Shown: positions 25,633-36,106 of the stretch, in pieces | How the letters are laid out: every line of letters starts with the position of its first letter | How positions within the stretch are numbered: the stretch's first letter is position 1 | Source of the DNA: Silurus meridionalis | Lineage: Eukaryota; Chordata; Actinopteri; Siluriformes; Siluridae | Direction of reading: 5' to 3' | Length of the DNA: 64,000 nucleotides | Assembly: GCF_014805685.1 (NCBI RefSeq) | Contig: NC_060885.1 | Coordinates: 25,533,632-25,597,631, forward strand | The notes under the pieces: model-generated | Seen by the model: only the letters and a program-made list of their open reading frames with translations | Database searches by the model: none | Told to the model about the DNA's origin: nothing | Translations under genes and position numbers: made by a program

Positions 25633-26130
25633 TACCAGTTGGTACCAGTCAGGAGTTATTAGATTTGCTGGATCGATTAGGAGCAAAAACAGTCCCATCA
25701 CAATACAACCTTAAGGCAGTCCTTATTCAAGTAGCACACAAACTAATAATTAGCAACCAAAATATGCTCTTGATAACATGTCAGCAGGTGCAGCCCAACC
25801 CCTGAGGACCACATTAACCACACCAGCAAAGTGCAAGTCCAACAACACCAGCTGAGAACCAAGCCTTTAAATTTCTACAGCAGTACATACGTTGATTGGA
25901 TCAGGTGGGTCTTAGAAGAATGCTGAGATTTTTTGACAGGGTCAGATGTCATTTGCCTTACAAATATTCGCGTTGTGTTTACAACTTTGGATAAACTTGC
26001 ATGTCGACCAGTTGCAAACACCTGTAGATCTGTTATGGAGTTACCTTGTACATACAATTCCTACCCACAGCTACATGTAGAAATTGAGAATGTACTGACC
26101 AGCAACTACTACACAATGGATAGTGTGTAG
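25633..26130 (+). pseudogene. HECT-type E3 ubiquitin ligase C-lobe fragment
   Basis: Frame 1 (25,636-25,803) encodes SQELLDLLDRLGAKTVPSQY and NLKAVLIQVAHKLI. After stops and frame changes near 25,880-25,935, a further frame (25,933-26,130) reads GSDVICLTNIRVVFTTLDKL, then PVANTCRSVMELPCTYNSYP and ends MDSV-stop. The layout resembles the HECT C-lobe of the multicopy G2E3-like genes of fish, in which a Thr-Cys followed by LP marks the ubiquitin-accepting cysteine; TC is present here. The N-lobe is missing and the frame is broken, so it is a pseudogene or a captured fragment. Confidence 0.6.
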
Positions 26131-26351
26131 TAAGACAATGCACATACAGTACACAGCAGGAGGTCCAGTAGCTGTAAAATTTTAAATATGACTGTTATAT
26201 ACTTGAAACATTAGAGGGAAGCGGATTTAAAAAACATTCTGTGTTAGAAATTACAAATGCGTTTGCATGAGCTCACTAGCTTGAAATAGAAAATTTTGAA
26301 AATAAAATCAGAAGTGTCGTGTTTGCAAAAACAGTATTATAGCATTTGCTG
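26131..26351. other. intergenic, nothing recognised
   Basis: A short interval between the HECT-like fragment and the next LINE; no feature seen. Confidence 0.4.
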
Positions 26352-26957
26352 TATAATCATAATCAGAATCAGGTTTATTGGCAGTTTATTACCAGTGATT
26401 CCAAGTTTGGGCTGCAGTATTTATCCAGCAATGTGACATCTGTACCCAAACGTTCGTTAATGTAGAAGCAGATTCCGCCGCCTTTCGCGATCCGCTCGGT
26501 GTAAGTGGAAGCCCGAGAGAAGTAATCCGCTGTCCGGGATTGAGTGACTGAGCCAAGTTTCAGTAAAACATAGAGTAGCGGAGCATGCAAAATCTTTGTT
26601 TGTTCCATTAAGAAGAGTAAGTTCATCCATTTTGTTCAGCAGTGAGTGGAGGTTCACCAGGTGAATCGACTGGAGCGCAGTTCTAAATCCCCTCTGTCGT
26701 AGCTTCACTAACGCTCTGTCGTAGCTTCACTAGCGCGCCGGCGCGCTTCCCCCACCGGCGTCTCCTCCATGTACCATAAAGAGTAGCTGTTGTCCAACTA
26801 AGATTTCCAAATAACTTTCCGGGTTTGTAAAAACTGGTAAAAAAGTGTCTGGAGTGAACTTCCTGATGTTAAGCAATTCTTCTTTAGTGTAAGAAAAATA
26901 AAGAAAGTACTAGAGAGAGTCGTGCCGAGGCTGCCATCCGCGGCGCTATCTTGACTA
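26352..26957 (-). mobile_element. LINE endonuclease-domain fragment (Jockey superfamily)
   Basis: On - overlapping frames read SIHLVNLHSLLNKMDELTLL, LCFTETWLSHSIPDS, HRADRERRR, GGGICFYINERLGTDVTLLD and SPNLESLVINCQ: the apurinic endonuclease domain with the TETW motif. The 5' end near 26,957 is GC-rich (ccgcggcgctatcttgac). The 3' tail-like sequence aatcagaatcaggtttattg at 26,362 directly follows the endonuclease, so the RT is deleted. It needs frameshifts to read. Confidence 0.75.
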
Positions 26958-27109
26958 GAGAAGGAGTATTTTCTGGAAGTAACATATTTAATTAATAATT
27001 GCACTTTGCATAAAAAGCCATGTAGCTACCTCCAAATAATAATTATTTATTTTTATATACATAATTTTTTCATATACTTGTTTGTAGTGAAATGTAAATT
27101 TTAACACAA

Positions 27110-29222
27110 AGTTAACAAAAGGTAGAAGCAGGAGTACAGCTCGCTTGGGTTTTAATGGCATGCGTGAGAGAGAGATACACACCCGCACACACACGCGCAC
27201 ACACACACACACACACACACGCACGCACATACGCACACTGCAGTCCTTCGGTTGAGAGAGAGAGTCCGAGTTGCGCATTGGGAGACGCGTAGCTGACCCG
27301 AGATGCACAGGGAGGGGAAGTGCAGCCGGTATGGGATTCTGGAGTCTGAATGGAACGGATGAGAGGAGTCCTGTATGAAAACCGGAACGCGAAAACATGC
27401 AGCACAGGAAGTCCAACATAAACAATAACGAACGGGGAGTGGGAGTGAATGTGGAGCTTATATAGAAGCGGGGTGGAGTGATGAGGAGCTTTGGGTGTGT
27501 GTGATTAGGCCTGGAGTTTCAGAGAGAGTGGAGGCATGATTGATGATGAGCTCCAGGTGTGCGTGGTTAAACCTGGAGCTCTAGGGAGAGCGGAGGCATA
27601 GAGAGCCACCAAAGGGGGCATGGCAGGTGGATCCCTGACATTACCCCACCCAGAGGGGGTGGCACCTGACGCCTTAAACCCACCGATGCCCGGAGGGCCA
27701 GGGTACTCGGAGGAGGACCCCGGTGTCCGTCCAGGGTTGAAAGGGACCTGGTCAGAACTGCCTGCAGCAGAGACTGGGGACGGTGAGACGTCTTCAGCGG
27801 AGGCCGGAGGCGGAGAGATGGCTCCGGCATAGGACAGGGACCAAGCTGCGCCCGCAGCGGAGTCCAGAGGCCGATCAACCTCCACGGCAAAGACCAGAGT
27901 GACGCACTGGGGAGGTCTGGAGCGGAGCAATGTCCAGCACGGAGGACAGGAGTGCAACGATGGCCTCCCCGGAGACCCGGAACGGAGCGACGTCTTCGGC
28001 GGAGACCTGGACCGAAGGGGTGCCTACCACGGAGGTCAGGAGCGGAGCTACGTCCACAGTGGAGATCGGAGACCGTGTAATGCACTTGGTGGAGATTGGG
28101 AGCAGACATTCCTCCTCGGTGGTGTCCAGAGGCCGAGCTACGCCCACGGCGGAGATGAGGAATGCAGTGACACCTTCGCTGGGTCCGTGAGCAATGACGA
28201 CGCCATCAGAGGAACTCAGAGGTGTGGCTTCGTCCGGAGAGGAGCCCAGAGGCGAGACGTCTCTTGGAGAGGGACGCTGAGGCGTGTCTTCGCTTTCAGT
28301 CGGTCAAGGAGCAGTGGCTTCGCCTTTTGGGAGACTTGAGGCTGAGACGTCTTCGTCGGAGGAGCTTAGGAGCGGGATGTCACCTCCAGAGGAGTTCAGA
28401 GGCGAGACGCTGCCATCGGAGGAGCTCAGAGGTGTGACGCCATCGGAGGAGCTCAGAGGTGTGGCTTCGTCCGGAGAGGAGCCCAGAGGCGAGACGCTGC
28501 CATCGGAGGAGCTCAGAGGTGTGGCTTCGTCCGGAGAGGAGCCCAGAGGCGAGACGCTGCCATCGGAGGAGCTCAGAGGTGTGACGCCATCGGAGGAGCT
28601 CAGAGGTGTGACGCCGCCATCGGAGGAGCTCGGAGGCGTGACGTCGCCATCGGAGGAGCTCGGAGGCGTGACGTCGCCATCGGAGGAGCTCAGAGGTGTG
28701 ACGTCGCCATCGGAGGAGCTCAGAGGTGTGACGTCGCCATCGGAGGAGCTCGGAGGTGAGACATGCTGGAGCGGAGAGGATCTCTCGGAGACTCTGTGGA
28801 GTGGAGAGGAGCTCTCGGAGACTCTGTGGAGCGGAGAGGAGCTCTCGGAGACTCTGTGGAGCGGAGAGGAGCTTTCGGAGACTCTGTGGAGCAGAGAGGA
28901 GCCCTGAGGCGAGACATCGCCATCGGATGAGTTTGGGGCTGTGGTGTCACTCTCAGAAGAGCCTGGGACCGCGACTTTACTGCCGGATGGCTCTGGAAGC
29001 GACCTGGGGCTGTCCGAGGAACTGTGAGTTACCATGCCACCTTCATATGCGGTTGGAGGCGATATGACCTCCTTCTTGCGGCCAGGCGGCTGTTCGACGC
29101 CCCTTTTGCGGCCAGGCGGCGGCACGGCGTTTCTTTCACTGCCAGGCGACGGCACGACGTTCCTTTCACGGCCAGGTGGCGGCACGACGTTCCCTTCATG
29201 GCCAGGAGGCGTGGCCAGGCGG
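27110..29222 (-). mobile_element. LTR-retrotransposon-like 3' end with minisatellite, copy 1
   Basis: Read on -: a GC-rich minisatellite (28,910-28,330), unassigned GC-rich sequence, a purine-rich gggtggggtaa, then tgtcagggatcc starting at 27,640. About 175 bp further on are a TATATAAG box (27,459-27,466) and near 27,160 an attaaaa. This order (tract, TGTCA, TATA, polyadenylation-like signal) is that of a polypurine tract and 3' LTR. No gag-pol domain is visible. Flanks differ on the two sides and no target duplication was found. The LTR reading is inference from layout and resemblance to fish Ty3/Gypsy LTRs. Confidence 0.45.
28330..28910. repeat. minisatellite, about 30-bp units, copy 1
   Basis: Tandem units such as catcggaggagctcagaggt followed by gtgacg(tcgc), with 27- to 60-bp variants, then a second unit type near 28,770-28,900 (gagctctcggagactctgtg). 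Unit lengths are mostly multiples of three, so long frames stay open on both strands (293 residues on -, 207 on +), reading EELRGVTP or SSSDGVTPL repeats. I do not regard them as genes. Confidence 0.9.
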
Positions 29223-29561
29223 AGTTACTTTTTTAAAAAAGTAATGCGAGTTACTTTTCAGTTAAATTATTTTGCATAAAAAAATAAATACTGAATTAAA
29301 ATGAACGTAGTCACGTAGAATCGCGCACTCATACGTGCGAGCAGCGGGAACAGAAGCTGGTCAGAAGCGGAGATGGCAAACCAGAGAATTACATTACTGT
29401 GATGGAAGTATTCTTATTATTTTAAAATAGTGGAGGAACAGGAAAAAGAATAATGGTTAAGTGTAGATTATGTGTTGGTGAAAAGCTCTTGTCAACTGCA
29501 AAAAATACCACTTCAAAAAAAAAAAAAAAACATCTGCATGCAAAGCACAGCACTACAGGTG
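29223..29561 (+). mobile_element. hAT type A fragment in duplication unit 1
   Basis: It matches 18,820-19,160 of the intact copy (ttaaaaaagtaatgcgagtt onward), including KCRLCVGEKLLSTAKNTT and KKHLHAKHS of a BED-type finger at 29,453-29,560. The left TIR is absent and the right side is cut at the duplication junction. Confidence 0.8.
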
Positions 29562-31517
29562 TGAGAGAGAGAGTCCGAGTTGCGCATTGGGAGACGCGAG
29601 CTGACCCGAGATGCACAGGGAGGAAGTGCAGCCGGTATGGGATTCTGGAGTCTGAATGGAACGGATGAGAGGAGTCCTGTATGAAAACCGAACGCGAAAA
29701 CATGCAGCACAGGAAGTCCAACATAAACAATAACGAACGGGAGTGGGAGTGAATGTGGAGCTTATATAGAAGCGGGGTGGAGTGATGAGGAGCTTTGGGT
29801 GTGTGTGATTAGGCCTGGAGTTTCAGAGAGTGGAGGCATGATTGATGATGAGCTCCAGGTGTGCGTGGTTAAACCTGGAGCTCTAGGGAGAGCGGAGGCA
29901 TAGAGAGCCACCAAAGGGGGCATGGCAGGTGGATCCCTGACATTACCCCACCCAGAGGGGGTGGCACCTGACGCCTTAAACCCACCGATGCCCGGAGGGC
30001 CAGGGTACTCGGAGGAGGACCCCGGTGTCCGTCCAGGGTTGAAAGGGACCTGGTCAGAACTGCCTGCAGCAGAGACTGGGGACGGTGAGACGTCTTCAGC
30101 GGAGGCCGGAGGCGGAGAGATGGCTCCGGCATAGGACAGGGACCAAGCTGCGCCCGCAGCGGAGTCCAGAGGCCGATCAACCTCCACGGCAAAGACCAGA
30201 GTGACGCACTGGGGAGGTCTGGAGCGGAGCAATGTCCAGCACGGAGGACAGGAGTGCAACGATGGCCTCCCCGGAGACCCGGAACGGAGCGACGTCTTCG
30301 GCGGAGACCTGGACCGAAGGGGTGCCTACCACGGAGGTCAGGAGCGGAGCTACGTCCACAGTGGAGATCGGAGACCGTGTAATGCACTTGGTGGAGATCG
30401 GGAGCAGACATTCCTCCTCGGTGGTGTCCATAGGCCGAGCTACGCCCACGGCGGAGATGAGGAATGCAGTGACACCTTCTCTGGGTCCGTGAGCAATGAC
30501 GACGCCATCAGAGGAACTCAGAGGTGTGGCTTCGTCCGGAGAGGAGCCCAGAGGCGAGACGTCTCTTGGAGAGGGACGCTGAGGCGTGTCTTCGCTTTCA
30601 GTCGGTCAAGGAGCAGTGGCTTCGCCTTTTGGGAGACTTGAGGCTGAGACGTCTTCGTCGGAGGAGCTTAGGAGCGGGATGTCACCCAGAGGAGTTCAGA
30701 GGCGAGACGCTGCCATCGGAGGAGCTCAGAGGTGTGACGCCATCGGAGGAGCTCAGAGGTGTGGCTTCGTCCGGAGAGGAGCCCAGAGGCGAGACGCTGC
30801 CATCGGAGGAGCTCAGAGGTGTGGCTTCGTCCGGAGAGGAGCCCAGAGGCGAGACGCTGCCATCGGAGGAGCTCAGAGGTGTGACGCCATCGGAGGAGCT
30901 CAGAGGTGTGACGCCGCCATCGGAGGAGCTCGGAGGCGTGACGTCGCCATCGGAGGAGCTCGGAGGCGTGACGTCGCCATCGGAGGAGCTCAGAGGTGTG
31001 ACGTCGCCATCGGAGGAGCTCAGAGGTGTGACGCCATCGGAGGAGCTCGGAGGTGAGACATGCTGGAGCGGAGAGGATCTCTCGGAGACTCTGTGGAGTG
31101 GAGAGGAGCTCTCGGAGACTCTGTGGAGCGGAGAGGAGCTCGGAGACTCTGTGGAGCGGAGAGGAGCTTTCGGAGACTCTGTGGAGCAGAGAGGAGCCCT
31201 GAGGCGAGACATCGCCATCGGATGAGTTTGGGGCTGTGGTGTCACTCTCAGAAGAGCCTGGGACCGCGACTTTACTGCCGGATGGCTCTGGAAGCGACCT
31301 GGGGCTGTCCGAGGAACTGTGAGTTACCATGCCACCTTCATATGCGGTTGGAGGCGATATGACCTCCTTCTTGCGGCCAGGCGGCTGTTCGACGCCCCTT
31401 TTGCGGCCAGGCGGCGGCACGACGTTTCTTTCACTGCCAGGCGACGGCACGACGTTCCTTTCACGGCCAGGTGGCGGCACGACGTTCCCTTCATGGCCAG
31501 GAGGCGTGGCCAGGCGG
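29562..31517 (-). mobile_element. LTR-like/minisatellite block, copy 2
   Basis: Second copy of the block at 27,260-29,222. The tgtcagggatcc start on - is at 29,942, with TATATAAG near 29,761-29,768. The distal LTR part (copy 1, 27,110-27,260) is missing because the duplication starts inside it. The minisatellite occupies about 30,640-31,205. Confidence 0.5.
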
Positions 31518-31855
31518 AGTTACTTTTTTAAAAAAGTAATGCGAGTTACTTTTCAGTTAAATTATTTTGCATAAAAAAATAAATACTGAATTAAAATGAA
31601 CGTAGTCACGTAGAATCGCGCACTCATACGTGCGAGCCGCGGGAACAGAAGCTGGTCAGAGCGGAGATGGCAATCCAGAGAATTATATTACTGTGATGGA
31701 AGTATTCTTATTATTTTAAAATAGTGGAGGAACAGGAAAAAAGAATAATCGTTAAGTGTAGATTATGTGTTGGTGAAAAGCTCTTGTCAACTGCAAAAAA
31801 TACCACTTCAAAAAAAACAACAAAAAAAACATCTGCATGCAAAGCACAGAACTAC

Positions 31856-31900
<45 letters not shown>

Positions 31901-32656
31901 ATGTTGAATATATGCAACGTTGCATATATGGAAATGGAGACAGAAATATAGAAAATTTTTGCCGACTTTCCACCACTGCAGCGTTATGGACTGCTCAGAA
32001 TAAATAATGGACTGCTTTCCGTGGAAGATACACGTACGATGCCATCACAGCAGAGATAGAGAGCAAATTCACAGCTCATTTGCTCTTTGTGGGAAGATAA
32101 ACTGCCACAGTCACTGATAATAGCGCAAACTTTGTAAAAGCGTTCAGAATGTTTCAAGCTGATGATGAAGCAGAGAATGATGTAGACTAGGACGAGGTCA
32201 TATTTACAAAATTGCACGATGTTTTATGAGATGACAGCGAAAGGAATGTTCTCCCTCCACATCACCGGTGTGCAGCCCACACCCTTAACCTTATATACAC
32301 GAACAATAGTTACATTCCTGACGGCGAAGGCAGCTTGCAAAACAGTGTACAGAAGTGCGACTGGAAAGTGTTCAGCCTTGTGGTCAAAATGTAGTCGATC
32401 ATCTTATTGTTCTCAGAAGTTATTAAGCATTTTAACTTTTGCTCTAATATAACTGATTTCTTAATGGCAATTATCTATATTACACCTGTTACACCTGTAA
32501 GGTGTGAAAGAGATACAAGTAACGCAAAAGTAATGCAAAAGTAATATAACGCATTACTTTCCATAAAAAGTAACTAAGTAACGTGATTAGTTACTTTTTT
32601 GGGGAGTAACTCAATATTGTAATGCATTACTTTTAAAAGTAACATTGCCAACACAG
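31518..32656 (+). mobile_element. hAT type A element, left-truncated
   Basis: It continues through the (GT)20 tract at 31,859-31,898, transposase relics (HHRCAAHTLNLI region, about 32,258-32,295) and the right end near 32,630-32,656 (aagtaacattgccaacac). The left terminus is replaced by the LTR-like block. It is inactive. Confidence 0.8.
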
Positions 32657-32890
32657 CCAGTGGTAGATTGAAAATGCCATGCAATTACAAGAAATAGATT
32701 TATGGGCTGAAAACGGCGTGCAATGAGAAAAAAAATATTTACATTTCACTGAATATTTTAAAACTAAAGTAACGAGCCTGCTTTGAAAATGTAAGAAGTA
32801 AAAAGTACAGATATTTGTGTAAAGAATGTAATAAGTGAAAGTAAAGGGTTGTCCGAAAAGTAAAATACCAGAAAAATGTACTTAATAAAA
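32657..32890. mobile_element. hAT-like type B interior fragment
   Basis: Sequence rich in gtaaaagt/agtaacgagc motifs that resembles the element at 18,195-18,606. It directly abuts the right end of the hAT type A copy, suggesting that copy landed in a type B element. Confidence 0.4.
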
Positions 32891-33232
32891 CTAATTTAAA
32901 AAAACATTAGGAACATCTAAGACTTCTTAAAATAAGATTACAGTATAGTATAGCATATGGAGTAAAATAAGCATGCAAAATAAACAAGTGAAACAATGAC
33001 TTAATTACATTCAAAATGGCTCTTTTAAATAGTGACCAAGATGAATTTATTTATTAAACATTAATAAAAACGTGTAAAATCATAAATGAATCCTAAGTAA
33101 TAATATGTTACGGAGTAAGGGCAGGTGGAGGTAGACCCCTCCCTGGCCTCAGCATTCTTTCTATTTGGCTACATAGAAAACTAAATTACATAAAAAATGT
33201 TATTACATAGCTTCGGTAACAGTTTAGTAAGC

Positions 33233-33271
<39 letters not shown>

Positions 33272-33296
33272 AATATATATGTACTATGCATAGGGA
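32891..33296. other. intergenic with (AC)n/(AT)n tract
   Basis: Mostly unrecognised AT-rich DNA. A simple repeat (AC)n then (AT)n occupies about 33,236-33,282. Confidence 0.5.
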
Positions 33297-35135
33297 TAGT
33301 GAAACCCTGCCATTAGGGTTGCACAAGCCAGTGCACTCTTAGTGCCCGGATAATTGGGGAGGGTTGCGTTAGGAAGGGCATCCAATATGTGCCAAATGAA
33401 ATATGCTGGATCACGAATCAGAGTTTCATACCAGATCGGTCGAGGCCCAGGTTACCGACGACCGATACAGGAGCCAACAGGGTACCGGTAGAATTTGGAA
33501 GGAGAGGAGGAAAACATCTACAGAGAGGACAGGAAAAGGAAAAGTGGAGAAGAGTGGAGGTTCAGGTTGGTTCATACTATGACTGGTAAAGGGAGAGAAT
33601 TAGCTGATATGATGGAGAGGAGAAAGGTAGATATGTTGTTTGTTTAGAAATACAGGTGGAAAGGGAGTAAGGCCACGAACATTGGAGATGGGTTTAAACT
33701 GATCTATCATAGTGTGGATGGATAGAGAAATTGAGTAGAGGTGATTCTGAAGGAAGAGTACAGTAAGAGTGTAGTGGAGGTGAGGAGAGTTTCTAAATGT
33801 GAAGCTGGGAGTTGGGGGGTGATGACAAATGTCATCAGTGCTTATGCTCCACAAGTGGGCTGTGAGATGGAGGAGAAGGAAAAATTCCGGAGCGAGTTAG
33901 ATGAAGTGGTAGCTGGTGTACCTAGGAATGAACAATTGGTGATTTTTGCAGACTTTAATGTTCATGTAGGTGAAGGGAACAGAGGTGATTAGAAGGTGAT
34001 GGGTAGGTATGGCCTTAAGGAGAGGATTGTGGAAGGGAAGATAGTGTTAAATTTTGCTAAAGGGATGGAAATGGCAGGTGTGAATACTAATTTTAAAAAG
34101 AAGGAGGATCATAGGGTGACGTATAAGAGTGGAGGAAGGTGCACACATGTGGACTATGTTCGATGTAGGAGATGCAACCTGAAGGAGATTGCAGACGGTA
34201 AGGTGTTGGCAGGGGACAGTGTAGCTAGACAGCGTCGGATAGTGGTCTGTAGGATGGTTTTGGAGGTGAAGAAGAAGAGGAGGAGTGTGAAGACTGAAAG
34301 AAGAATAGAATGATGGAAACTAAAGGAGAAAGAATATGAGATTCAGGGAAAAGGTCAGACAGGGGCTCTGTGGTGGTGAAGAGGTGCTGGATGATTTGAC
34401 AACTACTGCAGAATTGATAAGCGAGACAGCTAGAAAGGTACTTGGTGTGACATCTGGAAATAGAAAGAAAAACAAAGAGATGTGGTAGTGGAATGAGGAA
34501 GTGCAGGAGAGCATTTGTAACGAAATTGATAAGTGATAAGAAAAGTAGGCAGGAGTACAATGAGATGCGGCAGCAGGTGAAGAGGGATGTGGCAAAGGCC
34601 AAGGAAACGGCATATGAGGAGCTGTATGAGAAGTTAAACACTAAGGGAGGAGCAAGTTAGAGCAATAAAGGATGAAGATGGAAATGTGTTGACTAGTGAG
34701 GAGAGTGTGTTGGGAAGATGGAGGGAGTATATTAAGCAGGTGATGAACAAAGAAAAAAAGAGAGAAAGAAGGTTGGATGGTGTGGATATTGTAAAGGAGG
34801 AAGCAGAGCTGAAGATGTTAAGGTTTTTGTTGGGCAAAAGGAGGATAGACAGGATTAAAATGAGTTAATTAGAGGGACAGCGCATGTAAAACGCTTTGGA
34901 GCTAAGGTGAGGGAGGCGAGATTGAGATGGTTTGGACATGTGCAGTGGCGGGACATCGGGTATATCGGTAGGAGAATGCTGACGATGGAGCCGCCAGGCC
35001 AAGGAGGAGGTTTATGGATGTGGTGAGGGAAGACATGCAGGTAGTTGGTTTGAAAGAGGAAGATGTAGAGTACAGGGATGTATGGAAACAGATGATCTCC
35101 TGTGGTGACCCCTAATAGGAGAAGCCAAAAGATGA
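33297..35135 (+). mobile_element. RTE-like LINE with most of the RT deleted
   Basis: The 5' leader (caagccagtgcactcttagt) starts near 33,297. The endonuclease region reads [56 protein letters not shown] and [16 protein letters not shown], with stops. At about 34,800 the sequence jumps from the linker (LTSEESVLGRWREY) to the C-terminal region ([12 protein letters not shown]), losing the RT core. The 3' end is near 35,135. The endonuclease resembles CFDP2-type RTE endonucleases. Confidence 0.8.
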
Positions 35136-35221
35136 TGTGTCGTCGGGATAGTGTAATCTGATCTCCCTGCCTTTGGGGGGAGCTGTGTGTTGTTTCTCAT
35201 TATTAGTCACCATATTATTCA

Positions 35222-35455
35222 CCAATGGACATTCGGTGCAACCCAGATGAGGATGGTTCCTTCTTGAGTCTGGTTCCTCTCAAGGTTTCTTCCTTATGCC
35301 ATCTCGGTGAGTTTTTCCTTGCCACAGTTGCTCATCAGGGACAAACTTATTTACAAAGAACATTTTTACTTTTAATCACCACATTATCTGTGTAAAACTG
35401 CTTTGAGACAATGTTCATTGTTAAAAGCACTATACAAATAAAAATTAATTGAATT
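35222..35455 (+). repeat. dispersed LINE-tail-like repeat, copy 1
   Basis: Starts ggacattcggtgcaacccag, contains ctcaaggtttcttccttatg, and ends with the tail tacaaataaaaattaattga. It is nearly identical to 35,858-36,106, and its reverse complement occurs at 8,260-8,400. Confidence 0.8.
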
Positions 35456-35585
35456 ACATTTTAGTTTAAATTTGTTGTATATGAATATATTGGAAGTTGA
35501 TATGAAAGCAGTTATATTTGAAAAGGCTGTTGCGGTGCTCGTTTCACTGTGAGAGTGGCATAAAGAAAAAGAAGCCTAGATACAG

Positions 35586-35807
<222 letters not shown>

Positions 35808-35857
35808 GTAAATATACGTATATATGTATATACCCCGCAAAATCGTATATCTGCTAT

Positions 35858-36106
35858 AAATGGACATTCGGTGCAACCCAGATGAGGATGGGTTCCCTCG
35901 AGTCTGGTTCCTCTCAAGGTTTCTTCCTTATGCTATCTCGTGGAGTTTTTCCGTGCCACAGTCGCCACCGGCTCGCTCATCAGGGACAAACTTACTTATA
36001 AAGAAGATATTCACTTTTAATCACCACATTATCTGTGTAAAGCTGCTTTGAGATAATGTTCATTGTTAAAAGTGCTATACAAATAAAAACTGAATTTAAT
36101 TTAATT
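35858..36106 (+). repeat. dispersed LINE-tail-like repeat, copy 2
   Basis: Second, same-orientation copy of the 35,222-35,455 repeat, ending tacaaataaaaactgaattt. The two copies bracket the compound microsatellite. Confidence 0.8.

Larger units (their letters stand above)
27260..31857. repeat. 2.3-kb near-identical tandem duplication
   Basis: Unit 1 (about 27,260-29,561) and unit 2 (about 29,562-31,857) align collinearly with an offset of 2,302 bp in the first part and about 2,295 bp later, with only scattered substitutions and small indels visible. Each unit comprises the LTR-like/minisatellite block plus a 5' piece of the hAT type A element. The junction near 29,562 joins the hAT GT-rich site to the gagagagag start of the block. 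Confidence 0.9.

Noticed and set aside
27505..28147. Pro/Ser-rich frames of 80-180 residues on both strands, repeated at 29,762-30,449
   Set aside because: GC-rich repeat sequence with several overlapping open frames on both strands and no domain; duplicated with the repeat block.
34225..34641. Phe/Ser-rich minus-strand frames over the RTE copies
   Set aside because: Antisense of purine-rich RTE endonuclease/linker sequence, with no domain.
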